From JANJTB01 sp032027125 (GTDB taxonomy: Bacteria > Bacteroidota > Ignavibacteria > Kapaibacteriales > UBA2268): a stretch of DNA of 64,000 bases. The translations under genes and the position numbers were made by a program. The stretch spans positions 3,276,350 to 3,340,349 of the forward strand of contig JAVSMQ010000001.1 in assembly GCA_032027125.1 (NCBI GenBank). Reading direction: 5' to 3'. Shown here piece by piece: positions 43,746 through 52,797 of this stretch; the first letter of the stretch is position 1; the number at the start of each line of letters is the position of its first letter. The notes beneath the pieces are model-generated. The model searched no databases and was not told where the DNA came from. It saw only the letters and a list, made by a program, of their open reading frames with translations.

Positions 43746-45290
43746 CTATTGATAATATTGACTTCCACGAATATTGTCATGATTTGGTAATTTGTATTGT
43801 TCTGCGGGTTCAATAGGAATTTTATCGAGCCCTCTATCAATAATATTCTTAACTGTCATATAGTTAAAACTATTATAATAAGCTGCACGGGTACATGCGG
43901 AGTTTAGCCGGTCGTTACCGACTTTTTTGCCAAAGCTGAGAATGCCGATACAGGACTTATATCCTTGTTCGGGATGTAACTTGGTTTGCAAAACTTTACA
44001 GATATATTCTTCGGTTGGCTGACCTATATCCCGTGCCCATTTAATGAATTTTTCAGGATTCCATTCTGCAACAAAACGGTGAGAAGATGGCATGTGTTCA
44101 CTAACAGTCGTATAACCATGCAGTTTTCTATCTCTTGCATGACAGGCAATACGCTCCAGATTGCAATAGATTTCCACCATACTTTTAGTGTATATTATTT
44201 CTACTTTTTTACTTATATATTTGTATGGAACGCTGTAATAATGCCCGTCAATTCCAAACCAGATATGACCTGTCTTATAAACTGTTGCCTGCCGGTAACC
44301 TTTTATCTCGTAACGGGCTGAGGGCAGCGGTTTTAGTTCTGTACGCTCGATTTCTTCAAATAACTGACGGCGGTTTAATTGACGTCCGGTTAATTTTATA
44401 CCGTTACATTTTTCAAGTTCATGCCGGATTGTATTATTCAATTCATTCAGACTAAAAAATATTCTGTCGTCTATTTCTGCAAATATGCGGTTGTAAATAA
44501 TTTTTACCGCTCCTTCGACAAGAGGTTTATCCTTTGGTTTGTAACTGCGGGCAGGAAGTATTGCCGTACCGTAGTGAAGAGCAAAGTCTTCAAATGTAGC
44601 ATTGAGTTCAGGTTCATACTTGCTGCTTTTTATTACTCCTGACTTTAAATTATCACATACAATACCTTGCGGAACTCCGCCATAATAATGAAGTGCATTT
44701 TCCGTTGCCATAATAAAATCTTCTTTGGTTTGGGACTTTACTGCTTCTGCATAAATCAATTGGCTTGCTCCAAGTATTGAAACGAAAACCTCAACCTCTG
44801 TTAATTCGCCTGTATTCCTATCGGTCAGATGAAGTTTTTTACCCGTAAAATCTATAAACATCTTGTCGCCTGATTTATGCTCAAAGTGCATAGATACATT
44901 CGAACATTTTTGCCATTGACGAAAATAATCACAGAAACGGGAATAATTATAACCTGTTGGATTTGCGACTTTATACTGCGACCATAAACGCAATTTTGTC
45001 ATTCCGACTTTATTTAATTTCTTCTCCATTTCCGGCATATAACTAAGAAGATTTGCAGTTCTGGAATTATCTTCTGAAGATTCCGTTTCAAATATTTTAT
45101 TTAATTCCAAATCGGTCATCTGCTCTATGTCTGAATAGCTCAGTCCGCTCAATTTGAAAAGTGAGCCGTATTTACAGGATGAATCTCTGGATATATTCAG
45201 TATTTTGGCTATCTTTCTGTAGCTTGTTTCCGTTTGAAGAAGTCGAATTACATGTCTTACTTTTGACATCAATAACCTCACATTTGCCAT
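43746..45290 (-). CDS. istA: IS21 transposase IstA
   Basis: 514 residues, full length. N-terminal helix-turn-helix (SYRKIAKILNISRDSSCKY), rve/DDE integrase core with Asp147 (MFIDFTGKKL), Asp213 (IVCDNLKSGV) and Glu259 (LVEGAVKIIYNRI), and C-terminal Mu-type barrel (YEIKGYRQATVYKTGHIWFGI). All three acidic residues are present, so the element may be active. The start of the listed frame at 45290 is kept; an ATG 7 codons in (MSKVRHVIRLL) is an alternative. Confidence 0.94.
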   Translation of the reverse strand: MANVRLLMSKVRHVIRLLQTETSYRKIAKILNISRDSSCKYGSLFKLSGLSYSDIEQMTDLELNKIFETESSEDNSRTANLLSYMPEMEKKLNKVGMTKLRLWSQYKVANPTGYNYSRFCDYFRQWQKCSNVSMHFEHKSGDKMFIDFTGKKLHLTDRNTGELTEVEVFVSILGASQLIYAEAVKSQTKEDFIMATENALHYYGGVPQGIVCDNLKSGVIKSSKYEPELNATFEDFALHYGTAILPARSYKPKDKPLVEGAVKIIYNRIFAEIDDRIFFSLNELNNTIRHELEKCNGIKLTGRQLNRRQLFEEIERTELKPLPSARYEIKGYRQATVYKTGHIWFGIDGHYYSVPYKYISKKVEIIYTKSMVEIYCNLERIACHARDRKLHGYTTVSEHMPSSHRFVAEWNPEKFIKWARDIGQPTEEYICKVLQTKLHPEQGYKSCIGILSFGKKVGNDRLNSACTRAAYYNSFNYMTVKNIIDRGLDKIPIEPAEQYKLPNHDNIRGSQYYQ

Positions 45291-45482
45291 TTAAATTTTC
45301 TCCATTTATTGTTTAACAACTATAAATGAAGATATGTTCTATTTATTTCTTAAAATTTATTTAGCTAAATATGTGGCTGGTTTTCGTCGGAATCACTGGC
45401 TGGTTTTCGTCGGAATCACTGGTTGGTTTTTGTCGGAATTTCCAATTTCGGGAATAAATAGCTAAAAAAGCTGTCAAAAACG

Positions 45483-45944
45483 CTCTTTGAAACGACCGAA
45501 ATGCTCTTTGAAACGACCGAAATGCTCTTTGAAACGACCGAAATGCTCTTTGAAACGACTGAAATGCTCTTTGAAACGACCGAAATTCTCTTTGAAACGA
45601 CCGAAATTCTCTTTGAAACGACCGAAACACTCTTTGAAGCGACCGAAATTCTCTTTGAAACGACCGAAACGCTCTTTGAAACGACCGAAATTCTCTTTGA
45701 AACGACCGAAATACTCTTTGAAACGACCGAAACGCTCTTTGAAACGACCGAAATGCTCTTTGAAAGATGAGAAATGCTCAACTGAAAGACCGAAACGCTT
45801 AACTGGAAGACCGAAATGCTCCACAGAAAGACCGAAACATTCCACAGAAAGACCGAAACGCTTAACTGGAAGACCGAAACGCTCAACTGGAAGACCGAAA
45901 TGCTCAACTGGAAGACCGAAATGCTCAACTGGAAGACCGAAATG
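45483..45944. repeat. Array of 22 direct 21-bp repeats with a hypervariable dinucleotide
   Basis: Units 1-13 (45483-45755) read CTCTTTGAAACGACCGAAA plus two bases that vary: TG x4, TT x2, CA, TT, CG, TT, TA, CG, TG. In those 13 units only two other substitutions occur. Unit 14 is diverged; units 15-22 (45777-45944) keep the CTC...GACCGAAA frame but exchange the middle for AACTGGAA (or CACAGAAA, AACTGAAA), and again differ at the last two bases (CG, TG, CA). Because 21 is divisible by 3 and no stop occurs, five frames stay open; none has a start or partner domain. It begins 40 bp beyond the IS21 right end. Confidence 0.93.
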
Positions 45945-46040
45945 CTTCAAAGAGTCATCAAAATACCTTTTTTTTAATTTGAATAATTATTCAAATTAAC
46001 TTTATAGATTTCAAATCTTAATTTTGGTAAGTGCAACTAT

Positions 46041-46070
46041 AAAAAAAAAGCTGTCTGATTTACAGGCAGC
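46041..46070 (-). terminator. Rho-independent terminator of the DUF1015 gene
   Basis: Minus strand GCTGCCTG-TAAAT-CAGACAGC (one G-U) followed by a run of nine T. It lies 26 bp after the stop codon. The stem resembles the 38808-38835 terminator. Confidence 0.82.
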
Positions 46071-46095
46071 CTCTTAAGAAATTTAAAATTATTTA

Positions 46096-47337
46096 TCAAT
46101 CCAGAAAATGCACGAACATACCGTCGCGTAATTTAGGTTCAAACCATGTTGATTTTGGGGGCATTATTTGTCCTGCATCAGCAATTGAGATTAACTCATT
46201 TATAGAAGTTGGATTCATTGCAAAAGCTGCTGCCATCTCACCTGAATCAACACGTCTCTCAAGTTCTTTTAGACCGCGGATACCGCCTACAAAGTCAACT
46301 CGTGTTGAACGGCGCGGGTCTTCGATACCAAGAATGCCGTCAAGAACATATTTTTGAAGAATAGCTACATCAAGCGATTCTACCGGGTCGGGATTGCCTG
46401 CAAGTTCTTCTTTAATTGTAAGTTTATACCATGACTTATTAATATACAAACCAATTTCACCTTTTTTAGCTGGTTTCATTTGATGATTAACTTTTTCACA
46501 ACTAACGTATTTAGAAAGTTTTTCAAAAAACTCATTTTCAGCCAGACCGTTCAAGTCCTTGACAAGTCTGTTATAATCCATTATATATAAATGGCTTGCG
46601 GGGAATAGTACTGCAAGGAAATAATTATATTCCTCATCACCTTTGTGATTCGGATTTGCCAAACGGCGTTCCTTACCAACAATTGATGCTGCTGCAGAGC
46701 GGTGATGACCATCAGCAACATAAAAGTTAGGAACTTCAGCCAGTTTCGACTCTATCTGTGAAATTAATCCTTTGTCACGAATCACCCAGCACTGATGACG
46801 GATACCATCCTGCGATACAATGTCAATATCAGGTGTATTCGCTGTAACTTTTTCAACCTGCTGATTTATATAATCATTATCATGATATGTAAGAAATATA
46901 GGACCTGTATGGGCATTTGTAACACGTACATGGTTGATGCGGTCTTCTTCTTTATCGGCACGTGTTTTTTCGTGCTTTTTGATTACATCATTCCAGTAAT
47001 CTTCAACTGAAGCACATCCGACAAGACCGTACTGAGTCCTGCCATCCATTGTTTGAGCATATACATAAAAATAATTATTGCTATCCTCGACAAGAATTCC
47101 TGCATCCATAAGTTTGTGTAGGTTTTCTTTCCCCTTTAGGTAAACTTTAGGGTCGTGAATATCTATCGAAGGGTCTAAATCAATTTCGGGTTTGCCTACT
47201 CTTAGAAAAGTTATTGGATTACCCTCTGCCTCAATTCTTGCTTCGTCAGAATTAAGTACATCATAAGGTTTTGACGCTACCAATGCAGCTTTATCAGCTA
47301 CCGGACGCCATGCTTTGAAAGGTTTGAATATTGCCAT
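46096..47337 (-). CDS. DUF1015 family protein (possible serine-metabolism kinase-like)
   Basis: 413 residues, the normal DUF1015 length. Features: IFKPFKAWRPVADKAALVASKPYDVLN, FLRVGKPEIDLD, YFYVYAQTMDGRTQYGLVGCASVEDY, IKKHEKTRADKEEDR, FYVADGHHRSAAA and FPASHLYIMDYNRLV. The ADGHHR motif looks catalytic. DUF1015 genes commonly follow serA/serC in Bacteroidota (from memory), and here serA lies upstream on the same strand with a toxin-antitoxin module between. A role near serine metabolism is inferred; the activity is not settled by sequence. Confidence 0.8.
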   Translation of the reverse strand: MAIFKPFKAWRPVADKAALVASKPYDVLNSDEARIEAEGNPITFLRVGKPEIDLDPSIDIHDPKVYLKGKENLHKLMDAGILVEDSNNYFYVYAQTMDGRTQYGLVGCASVEDYWNDVIKKHEKTRADKEEDRINHVRVTNAHTGPIFLTYHDNDYINQQVEKVTANTPDIDIVSQDGIRHQCWVIRDKGLISQIESKLAEVPNFYVADGHHRSAAASIVGKERRLANPNHKGDEEYNYFLAVLFPASHLYIMDYNRLVKDLNGLAENEFFEKLSKYVSCEKVNHQMKPAKKGEIGLYINKSWYKLTIKEELAGNPDPVESLDVAILQKYVLDGILGIEDPRRSTRVDFVGGIRGLKELERRVDSGEMAAAFAMNPTSINELISIADAGQIMPPKSTWFEPKLRDGMFVHFLD

Positions 47338-47554
47338 TTTTTTTCTCTTGTTTTATTAAGTTAGTTTTTATATTTTAAAAAATCTTGTCAATTTTAATTT
47401 AACATTAAATTGTAATCTAATGTCGTTGTAATTTATTCGTTTTATACTCAAGTTAGTTACTAAAAAAAATCATACATTTATAGTATCAAGTTAAATTGTA
47501 AAAAATCATAATATTAAGAAATTATCCTGAAATAATGGGACAATTTGAAAAAAT

Positions 47555-47896
47555 TTATGCATTTAACAGTTTATATAATTTATCCTTAATAATAATTTCT
47601 AAATCATTATTAATAGAACCCAATTTTCTTTTAATGATTCTTTTTGGTACAGTAACCAGTTTATGTAACCTGATTACAGAATCAGAGATTAGACCGGTTC
47701 CTTCCCAAAAAATTGAATTTTTCAAAAGCACAAAATCACTATCTAAGTTTTCATCGGATAACTTACTTGAGATAAATGAAATAATAATGTTTTCATACCA
47801 ACCGATTTCAGAAGTTAAACATAAAGCAGGTCTGACTTTAGTATCAGAAAAATCATCAAATGGAAATGGCACCAAAACAATTGAGTTTTTAAGCAT
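47555..47896 (-). CDS. PemK/MazF-family mRNA interferase toxin
   Basis: About 113 residues from the ATG at 47896, which has GGAG 9 bases upstream and overlaps the antitoxin stop by 8 bp. The longer frame to 47935 would overlap it by 47. MazF fold: NSIVLVPFPFDDFSDTKVRPALCLTSE, IISFISSKLSDENLDSDFVL, GTGLISDSVIRLHKLVTVPKRII. The conserved R(P) of KVRPALCL and the S/T of SSK are present. Cleaves mRNA when free. Confidence 0.88.
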   Translation of the reverse strand: MLKNSIVLVPFPFDDFSDTKVRPALCLTSEIGWYENIIISFISSKLSDENLDSDFVLLKNSIFWEGTGLISDSVIRLHKLVTVPKRIIKRKLGSINNDLEIIIKDKLYKLLNA

Positions 47897-48164
47897 TAAG
47901 TGGTTCTCCATCGTGTATGGAATAAATATCTTCATCTATATCCATCAAAAACTCAAATGCTGGATTTTTAGAAATTGACTTTAGCCATAAAGTCTCATCG
48001 TCATCATCAATATCAATTTTGCCTGCTATATCAAAAAATTTTCTTAAATCTTTATTTGATTGTTTTTTCTCATTAATAAGAATTACAACCTCTTTTCCCA
48101 AAAATTTATTCAATTCGGGTAAGTTCATAAAGTTTTCATCAAATTTTGCAACTAAAGTGGTCAT
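47889..48164 (-). CDS. Antitoxin of the MazF-like toxin
   Basis: 91 residues, acidic (IDIDDDDETLWLKSISKNPAFEFL). The N-terminal TLVAKFDENFMNLPELNKFLGKEVVILIN fits a small beta-strand DNA-binding or dimerisation domain, and the C-terminus is disordered. It is not a textbook MazE; the assignment comes from position ahead of MazF with an 8-bp overlap. Confidence 0.72.
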   Translation of the reverse strand: MTTLVAKFDENFMNLPELNKFLGKEVVILINEKKQSNKDLRKFFDIAGKIDIDDDDETLWLKSISKNPAFEFLMDIDEDIYSIHDGEPLNA

Positions 48165-48301
48165 TATTTCCTCTGTAATGGATAAATAAACAAAATCAAT
48201 ATTTTAGACAATTCAAAAGTTCAAATATTTTATTCTCAATACTTGTTTTAAACAAACTCCCTCCAACACAAGGAGGGAGTTTGAATTAGATAATAATAAG
48301 T

Positions 48302-49207
48302 CTATCCTTTTAGCACTGCAATAACTTTATCTGCAATTTCTTTACCTACTCTGTCCTGAGCTTCCATAGTCGAGGCGCCGATATGTGGCGTAACCGAAAC
48401 TTTCGTATGATTGATAAGTGCTGACTGAGCATCTGTTGGAGGCTCTACTTCAAATACATCAAGTGCCGCATTTGCTACTTTGCCGCTGTTTAATGCTTCA
48501 AGCAAGTCATTTTCAACAACAACTTTTCCTCGGGCACAGTCTATCAAAATAACACCGTCTTTCATCTTCGCAAATTCTTTTGCTGTAATTGTCGGACCCT
48601 GCTCTTTGATATATGGAATGTGCAGTGTGATGAAATCTGATTGAGCAAGAAGTTCGTCCATTGTAACGAGCTTGACTTTCATATCAGTTTCTTTTACGAA
48701 TGGGTCGCAAGCTATTACATCCATACACAAACCAATACAACGTTTTGCAACTTCTTTACCAATATTACCAAAGCCTATGATACCAACCGTTTTGTCTGTA
48801 AGTTCGATACCTTTAGCGTACTCTTTTTTGGGCCATTTACCCTGTTTCATTTCTGTGTTGCTGAGTTGTAAAAACCTGCTTACTGCAAACATGTGTGCAA
48901 TTGCAAGTTCTGCTACTGAAATTGAAGAAGCACCGGGAGTATTCAGCACCGGAATACCTTTTTCTTTAGCATAAGCAACATCAATGTTGTCCAAACCCAC
49001 ACCGCCGCGTGCAATGCACTTCAGATGACCTGCATCAATAACTTCTTTGGTTACTTTTGTCGCCGAACGAACTATGATTGCATCATAATTTTTAATTTCT
49101 TCTAAAAGCTGTTCAGGTGTAAGCTTTGTTTCAAATACTTCCAAACCTGCCGCTTTCAACATATCAGAACCGATTTTCTCGATTCCGTCTGCTACTAATA
49201 CTTTCAT
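48302..49207 (-). CDS. serA: D-3-phosphoglycerate dehydrogenase (short form)
   Basis: 301 residues, without a C-terminal ACT domain. Oxidises 3-phosphoglycerate, the first step of serine synthesis. Substrate domain: ADGIEKIGSDML and VRSATKVTKEVIDA; cofactor domain: TVGIIGFGNIGKEVAKR; catalytic Arg in DCARGKVV, Glu in DVFEVEPP, His in VTPHIGAST. Absence of the ACT domain implies no serine feedback at that site. Preceded by a good promoter and GGAG 6 bases before the ATG. Confidence 0.92.
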   Translation of the reverse strand: MKVLVADGIEKIGSDMLKAAGLEVFETKLTPEQLLEEIKNYDAIIVRSATKVTKEVIDAGHLKCIARGGVGLDNIDVAYAKEKGIPVLNTPGASSISVAELAIAHMFAVSRFLQLSNTEMKQGKWPKKEYAKGIELTDKTVGIIGFGNIGKEVAKRCIGLCMDVIACDPFVKETDMKVKLVTMDELLAQSDFITLHIPYIKEQGPTITAKEFAKMKDGVILIDCARGKVVVENDLLEALNSGKVANAALDVFEVEPPTDAQSALINHTKVSVTPHIGASTMEAQDRVGKEIADKVIAVLKG

Positions 49208-49233
49208 ATTTAACTCCGTTGATATTTAATTCA

Positions 49234-49264
49234 CAAATTTATTTGAGAAAATCGTAACATCAAA
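49234..49264 (-). promoter_or_regulatory. Bacteroidota-type promoter of serA
   Basis: Minus strand TTTG (49261-49264), 19-base spacer, then TAAATTTG (49234-49241), an exact match to the TTTG-N19-TANNTTTG consensus known for Bacteroidota primary sigma factors. The predicted start of transcription near 49227 gives a leader of about 20 bases before the ATG at 49207. The remaining gap up to 49522 is AT-rich with no gene. Confidence 0.6.
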
Positions 49265-49522
49265 AATCAATTTGAATTGTACAATTTCCCAACAATAAAA
49301 GTAACAAAATTTATTGTGAAAAAAAAATAATAAATGGGTAATTACTAATATTTTCTACTTATTTAGTAATTTCAATTATGTATTTTAATTAATATCCTTC
49401 CCATATTAGAAATTCTAATTTTATCAATTACCAATCAATATAATAAACAACTAATCTGCCTAGAAGAATACAAATTGAATATTTGTTAACCGTTCTTTTT
49501 TAAAACAAGTTAAAAGAACAAA

Positions 49523-49900
49523 TTATGAATAATGCACGCAATTAGATTCTTTGCAAATATCCTGATGATTCAGTTCAAACAGCAAATCTTTTTCAAATTG
49601 ATTAATCAGTTCATATACGCGGAAGAAAGTTGATGACCTAAATACTTTAATACCTTCATCCGCAAAATATTTAATTGACTTAGCACCCATACCTCCAACC
49701 AGTATTGCAGTAATCTGATGCTCCTTCATTAATTTTGCAGAATTAGTTGTTCCTTTTTCGTTAAGTAAATTATCATTTTGAATTGAATACAGTTCCTTGC
49801 TTTTTGTGTCATAAACAATAAAGTACGGAGCACTTGCAAAATGTCCGTATGCAACGGAATCAATTCCGTCATCTATTGCTGTTGGGATACAAAATTTCAT
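49523..49900 (-). CDS. NifX/NifB C-terminal-like (dinitrogenase iron-molybdenum cofactor) protein
   Basis: 125 residues from the ATG at 49900, preceded by GAGGTG. The Nitro_FeMo-Co fold: MKFCIPTAIDDGIDSVAYGHFASAPYFIVYD, NLLNEKGTTNSAKLMKEHQITAILVGGMGAKSIKYF, with the conserved GGMGxK(S) loop. The C-terminus has HQDICKESNCVHYS, possibly metal-binding. In organisms without nitrogenase such proteins often sit with Mrp/ParA-type iron-sulfur proteins. No nif gene is present here, so nitrogen fixation is not implied. Confidence 0.82.
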   Translation of the reverse strand: MKFCIPTAIDDGIDSVAYGHFASAPYFIVYDTKSKELYSIQNDNLLNEKGTTNSAKLMKEHQITAILVGGMGAKSIKYFADEGIKVFRSSTFFRVYELINQFEKDLLFELNHQDICKESNCVHYS

Positions 49901-50430
49901 TTTACACCTCAATAATCGAAAATAAAGATAATAAACACAGTCGTCCAATAAATTTTGGAAAATTGCTGCCGTGTGCAATTCTAAACAAATTTGAATTTAC
50001 ACAAAAGAAATTTGATATATCAAATAATTCATATTTCGTATTAGTTTTAATTTTGTGATTTCTCCTGATTTGACTTTTTATTAGAAGAATATTATGAAGA
50101 GTTATGTCGTAATGAATGTTGTTTAAAGTTTGACTGAGATAATAAAATAAATCAGTAGATGTACAAAAATACAATCTTTTCAATTTCTGAATTATTAAAC
50201 TATAAGATTTGTATGCTAACCCGGTTGGATTTGCTGCTGTGTTACTATATATGTCGGTTCTCGGCATAACACAAATCCTTTTATTTTTAGTCTTTGGTCT
50301 CAACCTATGTACAAATATATTAAATAATAATGAGAAAAACAAATGATTTGTAATTATAATATGAAGTGTCAAAAAATATGTGCAGGACAAAAAAAATCCT
50401 TTATAAATCAATGACTTATAAAGGATTCTG
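49901..50430. other. Intergenic region upstream of the NifX-like gene
   Basis: About 530 bp of AT-rich DNA between the NifX-like gene and the tRNA pair. Open frames here are short or run antisense across the tRNAs. No repeat, RNA or promoter could be recognised with confidence. Confidence 0.4.
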
Positions 50431-50505
50431 CGGAGTTGACGAGACTCGAACTCGCGGCCTTCTGCGTGACAGGCAGACGCTCTAACCAAACTGAGCTACA
50501 ACTCC
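50431..50505 (-). tRNA. tRNA-Asp (anticodon GTC)
   Basis: The full cloverleaf is readable on the minus strand: acceptor GGAGTTG/CAACTCC, D arm GCTC-AGTTTGGTTA-GAGC, anticodon arm TCTGC-CTGTCAC-GCAGA, T arm GCGAG-TTCGAGT-CTCGT, discriminator G. CCA is not encoded. Confidence 0.96.
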
Positions 50506-50516
50506 AAAATTTTCTG

Positions 50517-50589
<73 letters not shown>

Positions 50590-50674
50590 CTTTCTGGTTT
50601 TTTATGAACGTCCCGCTTGGGAGATACAAAAGTAATACTAATTTTTTTTATGTGCAAGAAATATTTTGATAAAA

Positions 50675-52726
50675 TTAAATATTTACAAATTTTATTGTTT
50701 CATTTCGGGTGTCAGAAATTATTCTGATGATATAAGTTCCTTTAGATAGATGATTTGTCAATATTTTTCTTTCAGATCTATCTAAATCTGGATTTGTGAT
50801 ATTTTCCCGATAGACAACATTTCCTATTAAATCGCTTATGATTATAGTTGTAGGTAATTTGTAAATTGATTGTATTACAAGGTTAATCTCACCGTTATTT
50901 CTATCAACAACAGAAGGATAGACAAAACTTTTTGTAATATCAGCATATTGTGCCGGAATGTCCAATTTTTTAAGACCAAAAGGAGTGATATTTTCATTCA
51001 ATTTCAATTTTATGAAATTTGTAACCTCGTAGGGCTTACTTCTAAATTTGTCATTGGAAAATGCTTTTATATAACAATCTGCCGAATCGAAAACAAATCT
51101 GCTGTTTGGAATATCGGAATAATAATAATTGTTTCCAATTGCTCTCAGCGGGAATTCTTCAAACATATCATTTAATTTGAACCTGATAAATGCCTTAGCT
51201 TCTATGATTGGCTGAGAATACGAAATTTTAAATATAATCCTTTTAAAATCATTAACAGGATATGTCATTATAGGTGAAATTGCTATATCATACTCAGTGA
51301 TTGCTTTATAAACATCAGGAACTCCAAAGCCTGTTTCATTGTTCTGTAGAGGGAAATTACTTGAGTTTTTAATCAGTATTTCTTTTAAACGGTATGGAGT
51401 TAACTCCGGAAATGCAGACAACACAAGTGCTGCAGAACCGGCTATCATCGGTGCTGAAAGAGAGGTTCCATCCAGTTGAATAAAAGTTGTACTGTCCCCG
51501 GGTTCCGGCAGCGAAATATTAGAACCGGGTGCAGCAATATGTGGTCTGATTCTGCCATTTCCGTCAGGACCGCGTGAACTGAATTTCGATACCTGCATGT
51601 CAAAATCTACTGAACCGACTGTAAAGGCGCTGTCTGCATCCGCAGGTGTATTAATAGTTTCGGCTTTGGGTCCGTAATTACCGGCAGCAACTACAAATAA
51701 CACTCCTCGGCTTGATGCATAATTTACTGCTCGTGCAGCGAATGTTTTGTTGCCTGTTAAATCGGAGAATTTATATGACGAATCTGGTTTTTCAAATTTA
51801 AAATATCCGAGTGATGCATTTATTATATCAACTCCCTGTGACTCAAGCCATTCAACTCCCTCAAAAAACCAATCCTCTTCAATTTTTCTTTCGTAATGAA
51901 GATTTTCGGTTTTAGCTAATGCAACCGCTGCATTTGGAGCAACTCCCATATAAGTTCCGGGCTGATTGCCGACAGCAATTGAAAGCACCTGTGAGCCGTG
52001 ATGGTCTTGTTTGGGATGGTCAAATTGCTGATTGGATGTTATGCTGTCTCTAAATACAAAATCATATTGTGAAATCAGATTTATGTTATTTAGTGCAGGC
52101 ACTGCTTTAGGTCTGAATCCTGCATCTAAAAAACCTATCAATACACCCTCTCCGGCTATTCCAATATTATGTAATTCGGGTATTCTCAATATTTTTGAAA
52201 AGTTAGATGTCCTGCCATACTCCCCACAGACTGAGTCTGATTGTTGAATAGATATTTTATTCAAAAGTGAAGTCACATTTTCATAATTATTCTTATCATC
52301 TTTATTGATAGACTGAGTTTTAAATTCACTGGAAGTTGCACTTATGGCTTTTACAAAATCAAGTGAAGAAATACTTTTAAGGACATACTCATCTGAAATC
52401 ACGGCAACACAATAGTTTTCCCATTTGATTTTTGCAACTATTTTTGCTCCTTTTGATTCAATTATTCTCAAATATTCCTGATTTAAAGGTGCATCCTGAA
52501 TTGTTATGAGATTATTGGAGTCGAGAACTTTTTTTCTTCTTTCCAAAGCCCTTTGAGAAATTGATTCATACGTTTTATTATAAAGTTCACTTCCCTTAAT
52601 AAATACTGATTCACCTTTATCTTTCAGAAAAATACGATAAGTATTGTTCTGAGAATAAGCTGAAATACATACAGCTATTGATAAAAGGAAAAATATACTA
52701 AATCGTATTATTAAAAATAAAAACAT
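50675..52726 (-). CDS. Subtilisin-like serine protease (S8) with T9SS sorting domain
   Basis: 683 residues. A signal peptide (IIRFSIFFLLSIAVCISAYSQ) is followed by a propeptide region (about 27-150), then the S8 catalytic domain with Asp201 (VLIGFLDAGF), His243 (QDHHGSQVLS), oxyanion Asn350 (FVVAAGNYG) and Ser422 (LDGTSLSAPMIAG). A beta-rich segment and a T9SS sorting domain (YPSVVDRNNGEINLVIQ, ISDLIGNVVYREN, LSKGTYIIRII) follow. A secreted, surface-attached or released protease is predicted. T9SS cargo; the genes of the secretion machine are not in the window. Confidence 0.93.
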   Translation of the reverse strand: MFLFLIIRFSIFFLLSIAVCISAYSQNNTYRIFLKDKGESVFIKGSELYNKTYESISQRALERRKKVLDSNNLITIQDAPLNQEYLRIIESKGAKIVAKIKWENYCVAVISDEYVLKSISSLDFVKAISATSSEFKTQSINKDDKNNYENVTSLLNKISIQQSDSVCGEYGRTSNFSKILRIPELHNIGIAGEGVLIGFLDAGFRPKAVPALNNINLISQYDFVFRDSITSNQQFDHPKQDHHGSQVLSIAVGNQPGTYMGVAPNAAVALAKTENLHYERKIEEDWFFEGVEWLESQGVDIINASLGYFKFEKPDSSYKFSDLTGNKTFAARAVNYASSRGVLFVVAAGNYGPKAETINTPADADSAFTVGSVDFDMQVSKFSSRGPDGNGRIRPHIAAPGSNISLPEPGDSTTFIQLDGTSLSAPMIAGSAALVLSAFPELTPYRLKEILIKNSSNFPLQNNETGFGVPDVYKAITEYDIAISPIMTYPVNDFKRIIFKISYSQPIIEAKAFIRFKLNDMFEEFPLRAIGNNYYYSDIPNSRFVFDSADCYIKAFSNDKFRSKPYEVTNFIKLKLNENITPFGLKKLDIPAQYADITKSFVYPSVVDRNNGEINLVIQSIYKLPTTIIISDLIGNVVYRENITNPDLDRSERKILTNHLSKGTYIIRIISDTRNETIKFVNI

Positions 52727-52797
52727 ATATTTTGAATCAATTTTAAAAAGTAATCGTTTACAAAGTATAATTTAAAACATTTTTTTAAAATAAACAA

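Larger units (their letters stand above)
42866..45442 (-). mobile_element. Complete IS21-family insertion sequence
   Basis: About 2.6 kb containing istA and istB in tandem. The ends share an inverted core: left 42898-42930 (CCGAGCAAAACCAGCCACAT...) and, on the opposite strand, right 45360-45390 (CCGACGAAAACCAGCCACAT...), both running into TTTAGCTAAA-like sequence. The right end carries three consecutive 23-bp units (TGGCTGGTTTTCGTCGGAA then a short variable tail) at 45374-45442; the left has about two diverged units. Multiple end repeats are an IS21 trait, being transposase binding sites. Exact tips and target duplication were not resolved. Confidence 0.85.

Noticed and set aside
45483..45944. 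CRISPR array
   Set aside because: Units are directly adjacent without spacers of 25-40 bp, and no cas gene is present. The variable part is only two bases.
45361..45999. Five long open frames over the first 21-bp array, up to 170 codons
   Set aside because: All arise because the repeat period is a multiple of three and lacks stops. None has a plausible start signal or any flanking domain, and several frames on both strands are equally open.
49523..49900. Evidence of nitrogen fixation from the NifX/NifB-like protein
   Set aside because: The fold is common in non-diazotrophs and no other nif gene is in the window.
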